DNA of 64,000 nucleotides from Paenibacillus sp. FSL H8-0048 (lineage in GTDB: Bacteria; Bacillota; Bacilli; Paenibacillales; Paenibacillaceae), in NCBI RefSeq assembly GCF_038002825.1, contig NZ_JBBODF010000001.1:682001-746000 (forward strand), given 5' to 3'. Both the position numbers and the translations under genes were made by a program. Of this stretch, positions 52,627 through 62,600 are shown piece after piece; positions within the stretch are counted from its first letter, which is position 1; each line of letters starts with the position of its first letter. The notes under the pieces are model-generated. The model was not told where the DNA came from, did not search any database, and saw only the letters and a list, made by a program, of their open reading frames with translations.

Positions 52627-52852
52627 GCAGGAAATCTACGACCTCTCCGATATTCTTGAAACTTCCGAACTGGAGCAGCGGTATCTTGAGCTTCAATTCG
52701 TCCATGGTGTCGGAGATAATATCGAACCGGTCAATGGAGTTCGCGCCCAGGTCTTTCATGCTCACTTCTCTGCGGATCTGGCCGGGCGTTAAGTCCGGCA
52801 GGATATCGATCATCTTCAGCTTCATAATCTCCAGTACTTGATCTTTGCTCAT
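52613..52852 (-). CDS. Donor acyl carrier protein of the beta-branching cassette
   Basis: 79 residues. The Ser is in MKDLGANSIDRFDII; the GANSIDR pattern is that of AcpK-type donor carriers. Its start overlaps the stop of the AT-AT-ER gene (52849-52852, ATGA). It carries malonyl and then acetyl for the HMG-CoA synthase homologue. Confidence 0.9.
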   Translation of the reverse strand: MSKDQVLEIMKLKMIDILPDLTPGQIRREVSMKDLGANSIDRFDIISDTMDELKLKIPLLQFGSFKNIGEVVDFLHENL

Positions 52853-55800
52853 TCGTATCCCTCTCCTCTTAGAATCCGGGCTGCCCCGTCCATGATCCTG
52901 ACCGCTATATCGCCCGCCCGGCGGTTTCTCCAGACTTCCAGCGGGCTTCCCTTCACCCATTGGTTGAAGGCTCCCATAGCAGGGCCGCACATGATGCTGT
53001 AATTGACCTTGTTGCCGGAATCCCCGGAGATGGCGGAAATCCTGCCCCGGGTCATGTACCATTTGAGAACTGCGGCAAGCTGCTGCTTCGGATCTGCCTG
53101 GACAGCAGCCTGTTCTTCAGGCGGCATCGCCTGGCGGCTGGACTCCAGAACATCCGCCAAAGGCCGGCCGAAGTATTTGTCTTCGAGCTGGGACTTCGTC
53201 TTGCTGTCCAGCTGCTGAATAGAGGCGGTGCTGCGGTACAGCTCATATAATTTGTTGGCTCTAGCCGGGAAGAACAGCCCTTTCTTGACCACCTGGGCCT
53301 TGCCGCCCAGCTCGAACAGCTCACGGGAAGGCACATATGCCATGTCGTATACACTCACCTGCGCCAGCAGCTCTTTGACCTCTGGGCTGGTGCCGCTCTC
53401 CACCGTACACTGATTAATGGACCCGGTCAGAATGAAATCCGCACCCATCAGGAACAGTCCTGCGGCAGCCTCCGGTGTTCCGATGCCTCCGGCAGCGCCG
53501 ATATGCATCCTGCTCACCGGAGCGAAGGTGACCGCCAGCTCTTTCTTCAGCCGGATAAGCGTCGGCAGCAGGCTCAGAAGGTTGGCCTGATCCGTCGGCC
53601 CGGCCGAATCTCCGGCAGCGCAGAGATCATCCGCAACCGGAATCAGCCGGGCCAGCTCCGCCTGCTCCGCCGTAATCTGCCGCTGTGCCAGCAGCTTGTC
53701 CACGATGCGGGCCGGAGCGGGCGACATGAACATGGAAGCAATGTCGGGCCGCGAGACCTTGGCGATGATCTTGTGGCTGCTCTGCACAGTACCATCCTCC
53801 GCCAGTGTAAGGCCCAGCAGACGGTATTTAATCAGTGCTGGCGTCAAGGTGAGGTAAGAGGAGGCTTCAACCAGCCTGATCTTCTCCTGGAGCAGGAGAT
53901 CGATCAGCTGCTCCTCCTGCTGCGGATAAATCGGGTGATAGGTGACAGACACCCCAAGAAGCTTGCTGTCCCCGAGTTCCCGGCGGATATGTCGGATTGC
54001 ATTCCCAAGCTCCGCTGCCTTCATGCCGCCGGCTCCCAGAAAGGCGAGACAGCCGGCTCTCCCGGCTTGCACAACCAGCTCCTGTGAAGATATTCCGTCA
54101 TTCATGCCTCCCATCAGATATGCATAGTCCAATCCGTACCGGTGCTTGAATACCGGGCTTCCCAGCCCGGTCCCGGTGAGAGCTCCTCCAAGGGCTGGCT
54201 GCTCTTGCGTCACAGCTTCTGCAGCCTCCAAGATTTCCGCAGCTTCGTCAGCTTCCGGAGTTACAGCCACGGCTGGCACCGCAGCCTTGTCATCCGTGTC
54301 CGGCAGCGTATCTGCTTCGGCGGTCGCGGCTGCTTCAGCGATGGCCAGTGCCGCTTCGGCGGCATCATCGACGATGAGCGGTCCGGCTTCGCGCTGAATT
54401 TTGCTGACCAGTCCTGCGATTACATGTCCCGGGCCGATCTGGGTCAGCTCCATGTCCGGGTGCCTGCCCATGAGATAACGGACAGATTCGGACCATTTCA
54501 CACTGCTGATCATCTGCTCGGTCATATAGTGCAGAGCGCCGTCTGCCGAATACGGCCGGGCTGTCAGGTTGGCAATGACCGGAATAGACGGCGGCGCGAA
54601 CTCGAACTGGCTGAGGAATTCCCGGAATTGCATCGCTGAAGGGCGCATATACCGGGAATGAAAAGCACCGCTGACATTCAGAATCACATAAGCGGAAGCA
54701 CCGTTCTTCTCGAAGATTTCTTTGGCGGCTTCGACATCCTCCTTCAGACCGGAGACAGCGATCTGCGTAGGTGTATTAAGATTAGCCACATCCAGCTGGT
54801 CGAGACTGTTCTGTGCTAGAATCCGCAGGACCTCTTCCTCTGTCAGCCCGATGACCGCGGCCATGCCGCCGCCGGTGGCTGAATTCATCAGTGCGCCCCG
54901 TTGCTGCACAATTCTCAGTCCCGTCTCGAAATCGAACACACCCGCCGCATAGAGCGCACTGTACTCACCCAGGCTATGTCCGGCTACGTAATCCGGTGTT
55001 CCGCTTCCCTTCTGTAATTCCTTAAGATAGGACAGCACATTAACGACATAGAGCGCAGGCTGCGTATAAGCAGTAGTATCCAGCAGGTTACTGCTGTTCC
55101 TAAGGCACAGCTCTTCAATGGAATAACCGAGCACCCGGTCCGCAATCGCTGTATATTCGGGATACTCCTGGAACAGACTGCCTCCCATGCCAACGAACTG
55201 TGCACCCTGTCCCGGAAATAAATAGGCTTTCTTGCTCATCAGCGGCTCCTCCGCCTCCTTCTCAAGGTTCATTTGCGTACATTCAGCAACGAGCTCATTC
55301 AGCTTCTTCAATTCACTGCCCATCGGCGTAATTACGGACCGGATTTGCCCGGACTGCTTTTTCCCCAAAATGTATTTGCTGAAATTCTCCAGGGTGCCGG
55401 AAGGACCCAGATCAAGAAAGAACCGTTCTCCCCCGGCAGCCAGACTCTCAAGTGCCCCCCGGAAGTTCATCGGCTTCCTCAGCACATCCCACAGGAACGA
55501 TTCATCAACCTTCTGCACGATTCCTCCGGCCATAGAGGATACCAGAGTGACTTCCCCGGCCGGAGACTTGTACTCTATTTTCTGCAAATATGTACGGTAA
55601 GGCTCCTCCAGTTCGTCGATAGATGAGGAGTGAAAGGCGTAATTGACCGGCAGCTTCAGGCTGGCTACGCCGCGCTCTTTGATGAACTTCTGAACTTCCT
55701 TAACCTGCTCGCGTCTGCAGGCAATGGTGAAATGCTGGTCGAAATTCACCGCGATCAGTTCCGAGCGGGAGTTCAGCTCTACGTTCTCGTGATAGAGCTG

Positions 55801-56232
55801 TTCATGATCCAGTACGGCAATCATCGCACCGGTAGTGCAGTTTGCGCGGAGCAGCTCTACTTGCTTCACGATCAGCTCCAGTGCCTGCTGCGGCGTCAGC
55901 ACTTTAGCTACAGCCAGTGCAACATACTCTCCAAGACTGACACCCAGTATATAGTGCGGGGTGATGCCCTCTGCCGCCAATGTTTCTGCCAGCGCATACT
56001 GAACCATGAAGATTGCGGGATGGGAATAGACAATATCTTCGAACTTGGAGCCTTTGCGCTTCGTGCCCAGATACAGCTCTGTAATCACACTTTTGCCGGT
56101 CAGCTCATGAAAGATCCGGTCCAGACGCTCCATGGATTGACGGAATACCGGCTGCTTTTCGAACAATTCATACCCCATCTTGTGGTACTGTGAGCCTTGC
56201 CCGGAGAACATAAACACCATTTCGCTGTGCAT
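52849..56232 (-). CDS. Trans-acting acyltransferase/hydrolase-enoyl reductase (AT-AT-ER)
   Basis: About 1127 residues: AT1 (about 4-315; GVSLG with Ser99, His201 in YAFHS), AT2 (about 333-620; GHSLG with Ser420, His525 in GAFHS), an Ala/Glu-rich linker (about 620-690) and a flavin enoyl reductase of PfaD type (about 695-1125; LMGGMNDGI, AGGIGTPEAA). The AT2 motifs are those of malonyl-specific trans-ATs; AT1 could be an acyl hydrolase or a second AT. The order is like MmpC of the mupirocin system. ER acts in trans on carrier-bound enoyl groups. The start at 56232 follows GGGAGGT. Its 3' end overlaps the donor ACP by 4 bp. Confidence 0.93.
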   Translation of the reverse strand: MHSEMVFMFSGQGSQYHKMGYELFEKQPVFRQSMERLDRIFHELTGKSVITELYLGTKRKGSKFEDIVYSHPAIFMVQYALAETLAAEGITPHYILGVSLGEYVALAVAKVLTPQQALELIVKQVELLRANCTTGAMIAVLDHEQLYHENVELNSRSELIAVNFDQHFTIACRREQVKEVQKFIKERGVASLKLPVNYAFHSSSIDELEEPYRTYLQKIEYKSPAGEVTLVSSMAGGIVQKVDESFLWDVLRKPMNFRGALESLAAGGERFFLDLGPSGTLENFSKYILGKKQSGQIRSVITPMGSELKKLNELVAECTQMNLEKEAEEPLMSKKAYLFPGQGAQFVGMGGSLFQEYPEYTAIADRVLGYSIEELCLRNSSNLLDTTAYTQPALYVVNVLSYLKELQKGSGTPDYVAGHSLGEYSALYAAGVFDFETGLRIVQQRGALMNSATGGGMAAVIGLTEEEVLRILAQNSLDQLDVANLNTPTQIAVSGLKEDVEAAKEIFEKNGASAYVILNVSGAFHSRYMRPSAMQFREFLSQFEFAPPSIPVIANLTARPYSADGALHYMTEQMISSVKWSESVRYLMGRHPDMELTQIGPGHVIAGLVSKIQREAGPLIVDDAAEAALAIAEAAATAEADTLPDTDDKAAVPAVAVTPEADEAAEILEAAEAVTQEQPALGGALTGTGLGSPVFKHRYGLDYAYLMGGMNDGISSQELVVQAGRAGCLAFLGAGGMKAAELGNAIRHIRRELGDSKLLGVSVTYHPIYPQQEEQLIDLLLQEKIRLVEASSYLTLTPALIKYRLLGLTLAEDGTVQSSHKIIAKVSRPDIASMFMSPAPARIVDKLLAQRQITAEQAELARLIPVADDLCAAGDSAGPTDQANLLSLLPTLIRLKKELAVTFAPVSRMHIGAAGGIGTPEAAAGLFLMGADFILTGSINQCTVESGTSPEVKELLAQVSVYDMAYVPSRELFELGGKAQVVKKGLFFPARANKLYELYRSTASIQQLDSKTKSQLEDKYFGRPLADVLESSRQAMPPEEQAAVQADPKQQLAAVLKWYMTRGRISAISGDSGNKVNYSIMCGPAMGAFNQWVKGSPLEVWRNRRAGDIAVRIMDGAARILRGEGYE

Positions 56233-56260
56233 TTTCCGTACCTCCCGAATGTGGAGCGGC

Positions 56261-56938
56261 TTATTTGAAATCAAACACTCTGGCATTATTCTTGCGGTTC
56301 CTGTATTTCACAAAATGATTGATATCATCGATCTGAAAATACAGATTCTTCTTGTAAAGATAGCTCATCTCTTTGCCCGGCGGATCACCGAAGGAATGGC
56401 CCGGGAATACCTGTGCGCTTGGCGGAATCAGCCGGATCAGCCGGTGGATGCTGTAGAACATATCCTCTGCCGAACCGCCGTCGCTGTCGCATAAGCCGCA
56501 GCCTTCGATAAATACCGTATCGCCGGAGAACAGATGGTCTTCGCCCCAGTAACAGACGCTGCCCGGGGTATGCCCGGGGGTCACGAGACAGGTGATTGCT
56601 GAATCTCCAATGTGAATCCGGTCCATGTCCTCAACGGTTCTGAGCCGGTTGCAGCGGTATTTATAGTAGTCCGCCTCTGTTTTGGAGATATAGACGGTGG
56701 GACGGTAGAGCCTTTCGAGCTTCTTTACCATATTGGTGTGGTCAAAATGAGAGTGGGTCAGCAGCACAGCCTCAAGCGAGGCGTCATGTGACTCCAAAAT
56801 ACGGATCATCTGCGATACATCCCAGGACGGATCAACCACAAAAGCTTTGCGGGAGGTCTTGTCAATACCGAGATAAGCGTAGTTCAAAAAAGTCATGCAC
56901 TGCGTTTTAAGCGTAAACAGATCATAGGTCGCTTCCAT
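56261..56938 (-). CDS. Metallo-beta-lactamase-fold thioester hydrolase (BaeB/PksB-like)
   Basis: About 225 residues. Zinc-binding THSHFDH (about 74), GHTPGSV (about 130), GDTVFIEGCG and PGHSFGD are canonical of glyoxalase-II-like MBL proteins. Such genes are next to the trans-AT in many Bacillus-type trans-AT clusters, where they cleave stalled or wrong chains from carriers. The start at 56938 has AAGGAGG five bases before. It is the first gene after the promoter-like site at 57001-57030. Confidence 0.9.
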   Translation of the reverse strand: MEATYDLFTLKTQCMTFLNYAYLGIDKTSRKAFVVDPSWDVSQMIRILESHDASLEAVLLTHSHFDHTNMVKKLERLYRPTVYISKTEADYYKYRCNRLRTVEDMDRIHIGDSAITCLVTPGHTPGSVCYWGEDHLFSGDTVFIEGCGLCDSDGGSAEDMFYSIHRLIRLIPPSAQVFPGHSFGDPPGKEMSYLYKKNLYFQIDDINHFVKYRNRKNNARVFDFK

Positions 56939-57000
56939 GCCCGCCTCCTTGAAGATTTGCTGTGTCATATTTTCCAGAATTTTCACTACTAATCTACTAA

Positions 57001-57030
57001 ATTATCATCTACTCGTTCTCTGACTGTCAA
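57001..57030 (-). promoter_or_regulatory. Internal sigma-A promoter in front of the trans-AT accessory genes
   Basis: On the minus strand TTGACA (perfect -35, 57025-57030), 18 bases, GATAAT (57001-57006). The gap before the MBL gene is AT-rich (57000-57080) and about 140 bp, the longest in the operon. It would let the accessory and loading genes be transcribed apart from the PKS genes. Confidence 0.75.
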
Positions 57031-57080
57031 TGAATGTTTATGCTGTATAATGTTAAATTTTGTTTCAATATATAGTATAT

Positions 57081-59660
57081 TTACCGTCTGTGCCCCGCAA
57101 TGAGAATACAGTCCGCCATAAAGCGCCGTTCATCGTCTCCGGGCAGGAGATGGATGTCATGGTAGCCCGCATCTGCGAAGGCCTGCTCCCAGGCATACGG
57201 GTCTATGATCGGAGAGCTATTGCGCAGCTTCCGGTCCTCGAACAGCCACCAGCCTTCGGCAAGCCCCCAGACCAGATCCACCCAGCGCCGCCGCTGGCAG
57301 GCCTCAATCAGCATCAGCAGCCCACCCGGTACAAGCACCTGCCGGAGGTGCTCCAGTGTCACGCCTATATCTCTTGTAGCATGGACTACATTTAGCCCAA
57401 CCACAGCATCGAAGCTGTGCAGTGCGAGGCCCTGATCTGCCGGATTCTTGCTGATATCGAAGGTCCTGAAATGCAGCGCCTTGAAGTCGGGATTATCCTT
57501 CGCCTTGGTAATGAAATATTCCCCGATATCCGTGAAGCTGTAATTCACATTCGGCAGTGCGGCCAAATCGAGCAGCTGACGGGTCAACAAGCCGGTCCCG
57601 CCGCCAATCTCCAGGATATGGACCGGCTTGCCGCTGCGGGCCTTAGAGATTAAGGAAGCAAGAATATCATGTGTTACCCTGGCATAGACCCGCTCCCTAC
57701 CATGCTCTGCCGTATCCCGGTTGCTCTGCTCCAGTGCTTCCGCGCTGCCTTTGGGAAAAAGTACGCTGACCGGCGGAATGGCCCCGCTGAGGGCCTCCTT
57801 ATAATGGGCGCAGCAATAATCCAGGAACCGGAGCATTCCCCGGAAGTCGGGATAATCCTCCAGACAAGCCTCGTATAACTGCTGCGGTTCAGGAATCTCC
57901 GCTTCGGGCTTGATGAATTGCAGGCGGCTGCCGAGCAGTCTGACCACCCCGTCCTCTGCCAGCATGCCGATCATAGAGTCCAGCAGCCGGCTATACGCCG
58001 GGAGAAGCTTCAACTGCTTCACCCAGACAGTCCTGTCATGGACTGCCCCGGGCGAAGTATCGAAGCCGCATTGACTGATATACCTGTAGGCATAGCTCAT
58101 GCACAATTCATTCAGGCGATCCTCCAGACCGGCGTAGCCTTCAATTCCTTTTATATCCAGCTCCAACAGGTGCAGTTCCTCCTTGTCCTTCAGGAGCGCG
58201 CTGTTGTCCTGCAGACGGAAGGGAGCGGGTTCCGCCGGGAAGATGAACTCTTCCACAGCCCGGTTAAGTTCGCCGTGATGTGTCATGAACAGGAAATGGG
58301 CGGCGTCCGCCAGCTCCAGACTATGGGCACCAGGGATGGCAGCTGCCATCTCTGCAGATTGCCGGGTATTGATAATGGTGTCTTTCCTGCCGCAGATGAT
58401 CAGTACCGGCACCCGGATACGGCCGAGCAGTCCGGCAGTAGAGTAGCTGCGGTGATTGCCGGGCAGATAATATTCCATATACTTCGTGAAAATCTGCTTG
58501 TCGATGCTCTTCCCGTATTCCATCAGCTCCAGTGAATCGAGCCCGCGGTCGACGGCTTCCAGATCCTTGCGCATGGCCGAATCGGCATCCATCTGCGGAT
58601 TCTCATTGACGATTTCATAGATGGAGCTGACCAGAATCAGACTGGAGACCCGCTCCGGGTACATGACACTGAACGTTTGTCCGATCATCCCTCCCCAGGA
58701 TATACCGATCACATCCACTGCTTCCGTCACTCCCAGCCGGTCCAATACTTCGGCAATTACTTGGACCCTGTGCTCCAGCGAGTAATCATCAATAGCCTCA
58801 CTGAGACCGCAGCCCGGATTATGAATGCTAATGACCCGGCAGCGGCTGGAGAAATAATCAAGCTGATGCAGAATCATCGGCGAGGCCATCCCCACCCCGC
58901 CGACAATTACCAGCGGCTTGCCCTTCCCCGAGATCACCGCTTCTATTTTCTGTCCGGCGGAGGTATTGACCAATACTTGTATATATTTGTGCGGCACACG
59001 ATCCAGCTCGGATACAGACAACGTTTGATACCCTGTCTTGGCCGAAGCAGCGGAAGAGCCGTCAAGCTTGCTCCAGAAGTCAAGGAAAAAGCGGTCTGCG
59101 CTGTTGACCAGCCACAGGGAATCCTGTGGGGCCCGTGGGCTCTCTTCAGGCTGGTAACTTGGAGAGCTCACTTGCTCCTTGTCTTGTACATTGGCTGCCC
59201 CGCTGAGATCCTGACCTGCTGCTTCGGGAAAGGAAGCAAGCAAATATCCGCTTAAGCTGTTGATCGTGCTGTATTCAAAAAAGCTGTCCAGTGGAAAGCT
59301 GAACCCCAGGCGTTCGGTTAAAAAGCTGTGAAAGCCCGTGAAGCTGATAGAATCGAACCCGAAGCTCTTCCAGTCGTCATCCGGGCGGATTTTGTCTGCC
59401 GGTACCTTCAGCAGTGCGGATACCCCCTCTGCCAGCAGCTTATTCAATGGTCCGGCCGAACTCAGCCGCTCAGCTGGCGCAGGGGGAGAGGCTGCTCCAT
59501 ATTGCAGTTCCTCCTGCATCTCCTGCATCTTCTGCGGCGGCTGTACCGGCATGCCGGAAGGCCGTGGGGTGTTCTCTCTAATGATTTTTAACGCTTCCTC
59601 CGGTGACATTTGCTGATTCTCCACCAGCTTCAACAGCTGCATTCTCGAATAGGTGCTCAT
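57081..59660 (-). CDS. PKS terminal protein: ACP-alpha/beta hydrolase (TE-like)-methyltransferase
   Basis: 859 residues. N-terminal helix (about 1-30) with SPEEALKIIRENTP, a docking-type segment; ACP (Ser104 in FGFDSISF); alpha/beta hydrolase domain (about 205-480) with Ser321 in GISWGGMIG, Asp427 in GRKDT and His455 in DAAHFL; then a PKS-type methyltransferase (about 510-859; GGGTG at 686-690, LNVVHATRD, WGLAEGWW). The methyltransferase after the hydrolase is unusual. The gene starts with an ATGA overlap with the preceding PKS gene. The ACP completes the module whose KS ends the previous protein. Release by hydrolysis, lactonisation or transfer is possible; methylation could be on C or O. 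Confidence 0.9.
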   Translation of the reverse strand: MSTYSRMQLLKLVENQQMSPEEALKIIRENTPRPSGMPVQPPQKMQEMQEELQYGAASPPAPAERLSSAGPLNKLLAEGVSALLKVPADKIRPDDDWKSFGFDSISFTGFHSFLTERLGFSFPLDSFFEYSTINSLSGYLLASFPEAAGQDLSGAANVQDKEQVSSPSYQPEESPRAPQDSLWLVNSADRFFLDFWSKLDGSSAASAKTGYQTLSVSELDRVPHKYIQVLVNTSAGQKIEAVISGKGKPLVIVGGVGMASPMILHQLDYFSSRCRVISIHNPGCGLSEAIDDYSLEHRVQVIAEVLDRLGVTEAVDVIGISWGGMIGQTFSVMYPERVSSLILVSSIYEIVNENPQMDADSAMRKDLEAVDRGLDSLELMEYGKSIDKQIFTKYMEYYLPGNHRSYSTAGLLGRIRVPVLIICGRKDTIINTRQSAEMAAAIPGAHSLELADAAHFLFMTHHGELNRAVEEFIFPAEPAPFRLQDNSALLKDKEELHLLELDIKGIEGYAGLEDRLNELCMSYAYRYISQCGFDTSPGAVHDRTVWVKQLKLLPAYSRLLDSMIGMLAEDGVVRLLGSRLQFIKPEAEIPEPQQLYEACLEDYPDFRGMLRFLDYCCAHYKEALSGAIPPVSVLFPKGSAEALEQSNRDTAEHGRERVYARVTHDILASLISKARSGKPVHILEIGGGTGLLTRQLLDLAALPNVNYSFTDIGEYFITKAKDNPDFKALHFRTFDISKNPADQGLALHSFDAVVGLNVVHATRDIGVTLEHLRQVLVPGGLLMLIEACQRRRWVDLVWGLAEGWWLFEDRKLRNSSPIIDPYAWEQAFADAGYHDIHLLPGDDERRFMADCILIAGHRR

Positions 59661-62600
59661 TCCAGGAGATCCCCCACTAACAGATTTAGATTCTCGGCGC
59701 TTATTTCCCTGTTATGCAGCTTGTTCAGCCACATCAGCAGCTGGTTATCGTCCAAGACTTCGGACGCTTCTTCAATGAAGGAGGGCAAGACAGGCGCTTC
59801 TCCTTCAGGAGCCTTCACCGGACTTGGCAGCCAGTAACGTTCTTCGTCAAAAGCATATTCGGGCAGCGGTGTCTTGCGCAGAGGCTGCGGGTACCAGGTG
59901 CTCCAGTCGATGGATACTCCCTGCACCCAGAGCTGCGCAAGCTTATCCAGTCTCCGGGCAAGCAACAACTCACTCATGAACAGGCTGCTCTCCTCGCCGT
60001 CGAACAGCTGGCTGAGTGCCGAGCGCTGACTGCTCTGCCCTTCGTAGATGCCGGACTGGCCTTGAAGCCCGGACAGGTAGGCCTCCAGCTTCCCGTGGAG
60101 CATGCCCAGACTGTCTGCCACAATAGCCAGCCGCTCCGTCATCTCGGCGCGTCCGGTCTGAAGATTGTAGGCCAGCTCCTCCAGGGTCAGACTCTCGTGC
60201 AGGCAGACCCTTTCTTCAGGTAGAAGTGTCTTGTGCCGCAGCTCATAATAGTTGCTGAGTCCCGAAGGGTCGTGCTGCATCAGGAACATCACCAGACTGC
60301 CAAGGGAAGAGAAGCCGTAGACGGCATCCTTGAACTCAAGTCCGAATTTGTCCCTCAGCAGCTCCAGAAGCTGCAGTGTCTTGACCGCATCCAGACCGTA
60401 TTCCTCAAGCTCCGCTCCCGGATCAATCTCCTCCCCGTCAAGCGCCATCACTGCTCTGAATAAGGCGGTAACGTCCCGCAGCAGACTTGTCTCGATGCTG
60501 TGGATATTGTTATTCAGCGCAGGACTGGCCGCTTCAGCTGTCAACATGCGGCCAATGTAGGCCTGTAGCCTGCGGCTGTTTTCCCTGAGGCTGGTCCTGC
60601 TTTTGGCAGAGAGAGTGATGATGTGCGGATTGCGGCTCTGTACAGGGACCTCCGCCGTAGGGTTGCGGTATTCCTCCAGCACGATATGGGCATTGCTCCC
60701 GCCTACGCCGAATGCGCTGACACCTGCCCTGCGCGGAATTACGCTGTCCCGGCTGCCTGTAAGCGGCTTCCATGGAACCGTGTGCTCCGCTATGCTAAGC
60801 CCGCTGCCCTCCAGCTTGATATAGGGGTTGAGTTCCTTAAAATGGATGTTTCCCGGAATGCTCCCGTACTTCATCGACAGCAGCACTTTGCTGACACCCG
60901 CTATGCCCGCCGCCGATTCCAGATGGCCGACCGCCGTTTTGAGCGAACCGATTACACATTGCGGAAGCTCGGATTCAGGCTTGCCCCACTGCTGGTAGAG
61001 GGCTTTGAAGGCTTTTTTCAATCCTTCGATCTCAATCGGATCGCCCAGGCTGGTGCCTGTACCGTGTGTCTCGATGTAAGTGACCGTGGAAGGGTCTATC
61101 CCTGCGGCTGCATGGGCGCGGATAATTACCTCAGCCTGGGCTTTGGCATGCGGCGAAGTGATTGAATTCGACTTCCCTCCGTGATTAACCGCAGTTCCCC
61201 GGATCACCCCATGAATATAGTCCTTATCCCTGACGGCGGCGGACAGCGGCTTCAGCAGCAGCGCACCCGCCCCTTCGCCCCGTACATACCCGTCGGCGTC
61301 TTTGTCGAAGGTCTTGCATTTCCCGTCCTTACTGAGCATCCCCAGACTTCCGCCCGCAATGAAGAGGTTCGGGCTGGCAATCAGGTTGATTCCGCCTGCT
61401 ACCGCATAAGGGCAGCCTTCATTCCAGATGGACTCCACCGCACGGTGGATTGCCACCAGGGAGCTGGAGCAGGCTGTATCCACCGGCTCGCTCGGTCCGC
61501 TCCAATTGAAGAAATAGGAGATACGGTTCGTCAGCATCGTGCGGGTCAGCGTAGTGGCTATCTCCTCCTTAAGGAGCAGTTCCTGATAATCCCCGTTCGA
61601 TACCCCGATGAACACCGAGGTCCGGGTACCCGACAGCGTCTCCGGCTTGTAGCCCGCATTCTCCAGCGTATGCCATACGGTCTGAAGCATATGTCTCTCC
61701 TGCGGGTCCATTTTCTCCGCCTCCACTGGTGAAATACCGAAGAATAACGGATCAAACGTATCAATGCGCTTCAGGAATGCACCGTATTTCACGTCTGTTC
61801 TCCCGGCCTCCCGGCGCGGATCACCGTACCGTTCCTGCCAGCTCCAGCGGTCTTCAGGAATGGTAGTGACCATATCCTTCTGTGCCGCCAGATTGGACCA
61901 GAACTGCTCCAGGTCGTCTGCTCCGGGCATCATCCCGCTCATGCCCACGATGGCGATAGGCTCTCTGGCACCGGGCAGAACGCCCGTAGTCTGTCCCGGC
62001 TGTGCGGGTGGATTGGCTGATTGCAGAGCCTGGGCTGCCCCGGTACCCGGTTCAGGGTGCATCAGTCTGAAGGCAGCCTGAGCCTGAAGGGCGGATTGCT
62101 CAGAATCTGATTGCTTCGCTTGAACCGTCAAAAGACCGGTCTTAAGCTCCTCCTCCGGCGCAAAATGCCGGTCTATCACAGACCGGTACTCCCCGTAGAC
62201 CGCTTCCGCAATTGCAGCTGGTGTAGACTGCTCAAAGAACAGCGTAGGTGTAATTTCCACCCCAAGCGTCCGGTTAACGGCATTCGACAGCTCGGTGAAC
62301 GAGATGGAATCGAAGCCGAGCTCAGCAAGGTCGGATTCCCGGTGAATCTCACTCCGGTCGCTCTTAAGGATCTCTGCCATAATCCCGATGAGTGCTTCCT
62401 CCAGTTGACGGCTCCGTCCGGTATCCGCATGCGCGGCGCTATCGCAGCCTTCCGGCTGTCTTAGCTGGCGCTTCGGCTGACCCGCTGTCCCGGTGAATGC
62501 CTGAATCATTCTCTCCTTGTCGCCGGAGACCACCATCACCTGGGCTTCCGGGGAGGACAGGCTCTCTTCCAGGGCGAGCAGTCCTGATTGATCGGATAGC

